Origin: a virus
Direction: 5' to 3' (one strand)
Length of the DNA stretch: 53,607 bases
Virus record (IMG/VR): IMGVR_UViG_3300028557_000049
Location: 1-53,607 of that record
In this document: piece after piece, positions 53,331 to 53,607 of the stretch
Layout of the letters: every line of letters begins with the position of its first letter
Numbering within the stretch: position 1 is the stretch's first letter
Notes under the pieces: generated by a model
The model's input: the letters and a program-made list of their open reading frames with translations, nothing else
What the model was told of the DNA's origin: nothing
Databases searched by the model: none
Translations under genes and position numbers: made by a program

Positions 53331-53607
53331 TATTATCGTTTTTTTCGTCAAGTATTTGTTCTAACTCGTTAAAGATTTTATTATTTCGTTTATTGGCAAT
53401 CTTATCTAACACACTATTAAACTTATTTGATATTAAATTTGGTAACCAAAAATAAAATAATTCAGTAAGCTCTCGATTATGGTCCTTTAAATTTGGTATA
53501 AGGTCATTATAATCAAAATCCTTACTATAATTATTTCTAATATACTTGTCTTTTAATTTTTGTTTTATTTGTAAAACACTATAACCATCCTTAAGGAAGC
53601 GATTAAC
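53323..53607 (-). CDS. Unknown helical protein, 5' end beyond the window
   Basis: 94 residues of a partial gene: VNRFLKDGYSVLQIKQKLKD, then LIPNLKDHNRELTELFYFWL and ending ILDEKNDNNG. Rich in Asn, Lys and Asp; helical. The stop overlaps the NADAR start by 8 bases, so it is part of that operon. No family recognised. The true start lies beyond base 53607. Confidence 0.6.
   Translation of the reverse strand, partial: VNRFLKDGYSVLQIKQKLKDKYIRNNYSKDFDYNDLIPNLKDHNRELTELFYFWLPNLISNKFNSVLDKIANKRNNKIFNELEQILDEKNDNNG

Noticed and set aside
1-53607. Virion, DNA-replication or terminase genes
   Set aside because: Searched by eye for terminase, portal, capsid, polymerase and primase motifs; none found. 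The phage assignment rests on the accessory gene set, GP88 and similar phage families, homing genes and layout.

Overview
This window looks like part of a large, AT-rich virulent phage (probably a jumbo phage) of a Bacteroidota host, most likely a flavobacterium-like one. The evidence for the host is the promoters: about 38 sites fit TTTGG-N19-TAYCTTTG, the TTTG / TAnnTTTG form used by the primary sigma factor of Bacteroidota. Leaders lack Shine-Dalgarno sequences, and the lipoprotein signals end in CQKD/E. Almost every gene is on the minus strand. No capsid, tail, terminase, polymerase or tRNA gene is visible, so this is an accessory and host-takeover region. The standard genetic code fits throughout.

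Layout. 0-7.3 kb: short, mostly single-gene units, each with its own TATCTTTG-type promoter and a shared leader, including a membrane-anchored glucosaminidase and a GP88-family gene next to a homing endonuclease. 7.25-8.03 kb: a gene-free stretch with three forward promoters, a folded RNA candidate and 10-bp-phased repeats. 8-13 kb: small unknown genes. 13.2-17.2 kb: an IS607-like element (serine recombinase plus TnpB) with secreted/lipoprotein cargo. 17-22.8 kb: small unknowns, a DUF262 gene and an HNH gene. 22.8-31.4 kb: an information-processing block with a sigma-70 factor, SmpB, RNase R, HAD and metallophosphoesterase genes. 31.5-32.9 kb: a second TnpB behind a ribbon-helix-helix (RHH) gene. 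33-38.9 kb: an operon with a CYTH phosphatase, tRNA-binding OB fold, Nudix, GIY-YIG, AAA ATPase, deoxyribosyltransferase-like protein and IF-3, invaded by an RHH+HNH cassette. 39-45 kb: a large metallophosphoesterase and a methyltransferase/nuclease/helicase operon that resembles restriction-modification. 45-53.6 kb: PRPP synthetase, a LAGLIDADG gene, a glycosyltransferase, a sirtuin-like remnant, two HAD genes, a GIY-YIG gene, macro-domain, Nudix and NADAR genes.

Themes. Transcription and translation takeover: sigma factor, SmpB, RNase R, IF-3 and a tRNA-binding protein. NAD/ADP-ribose chemistry: PRPP synthetase, macro, NADAR, Nudix, an ADP-ribosyltransferase-like protein and a sirtuin fragment. 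Dense mobile nucleases: two TnpB, one serine recombinase, two HNH, two GIY-YIG and one LAGLIDADG.

The most unusual observation is that two unrelated homing-type nucleases (34.4-35.1 kb and 4.9-5.6 kb) each lie between an intact copy of a conserved gene (IF-3; GP88) and a truncated, diverged stub of that same gene. This suggests homing cassettes that carry a replacement copy of the gene they cut.
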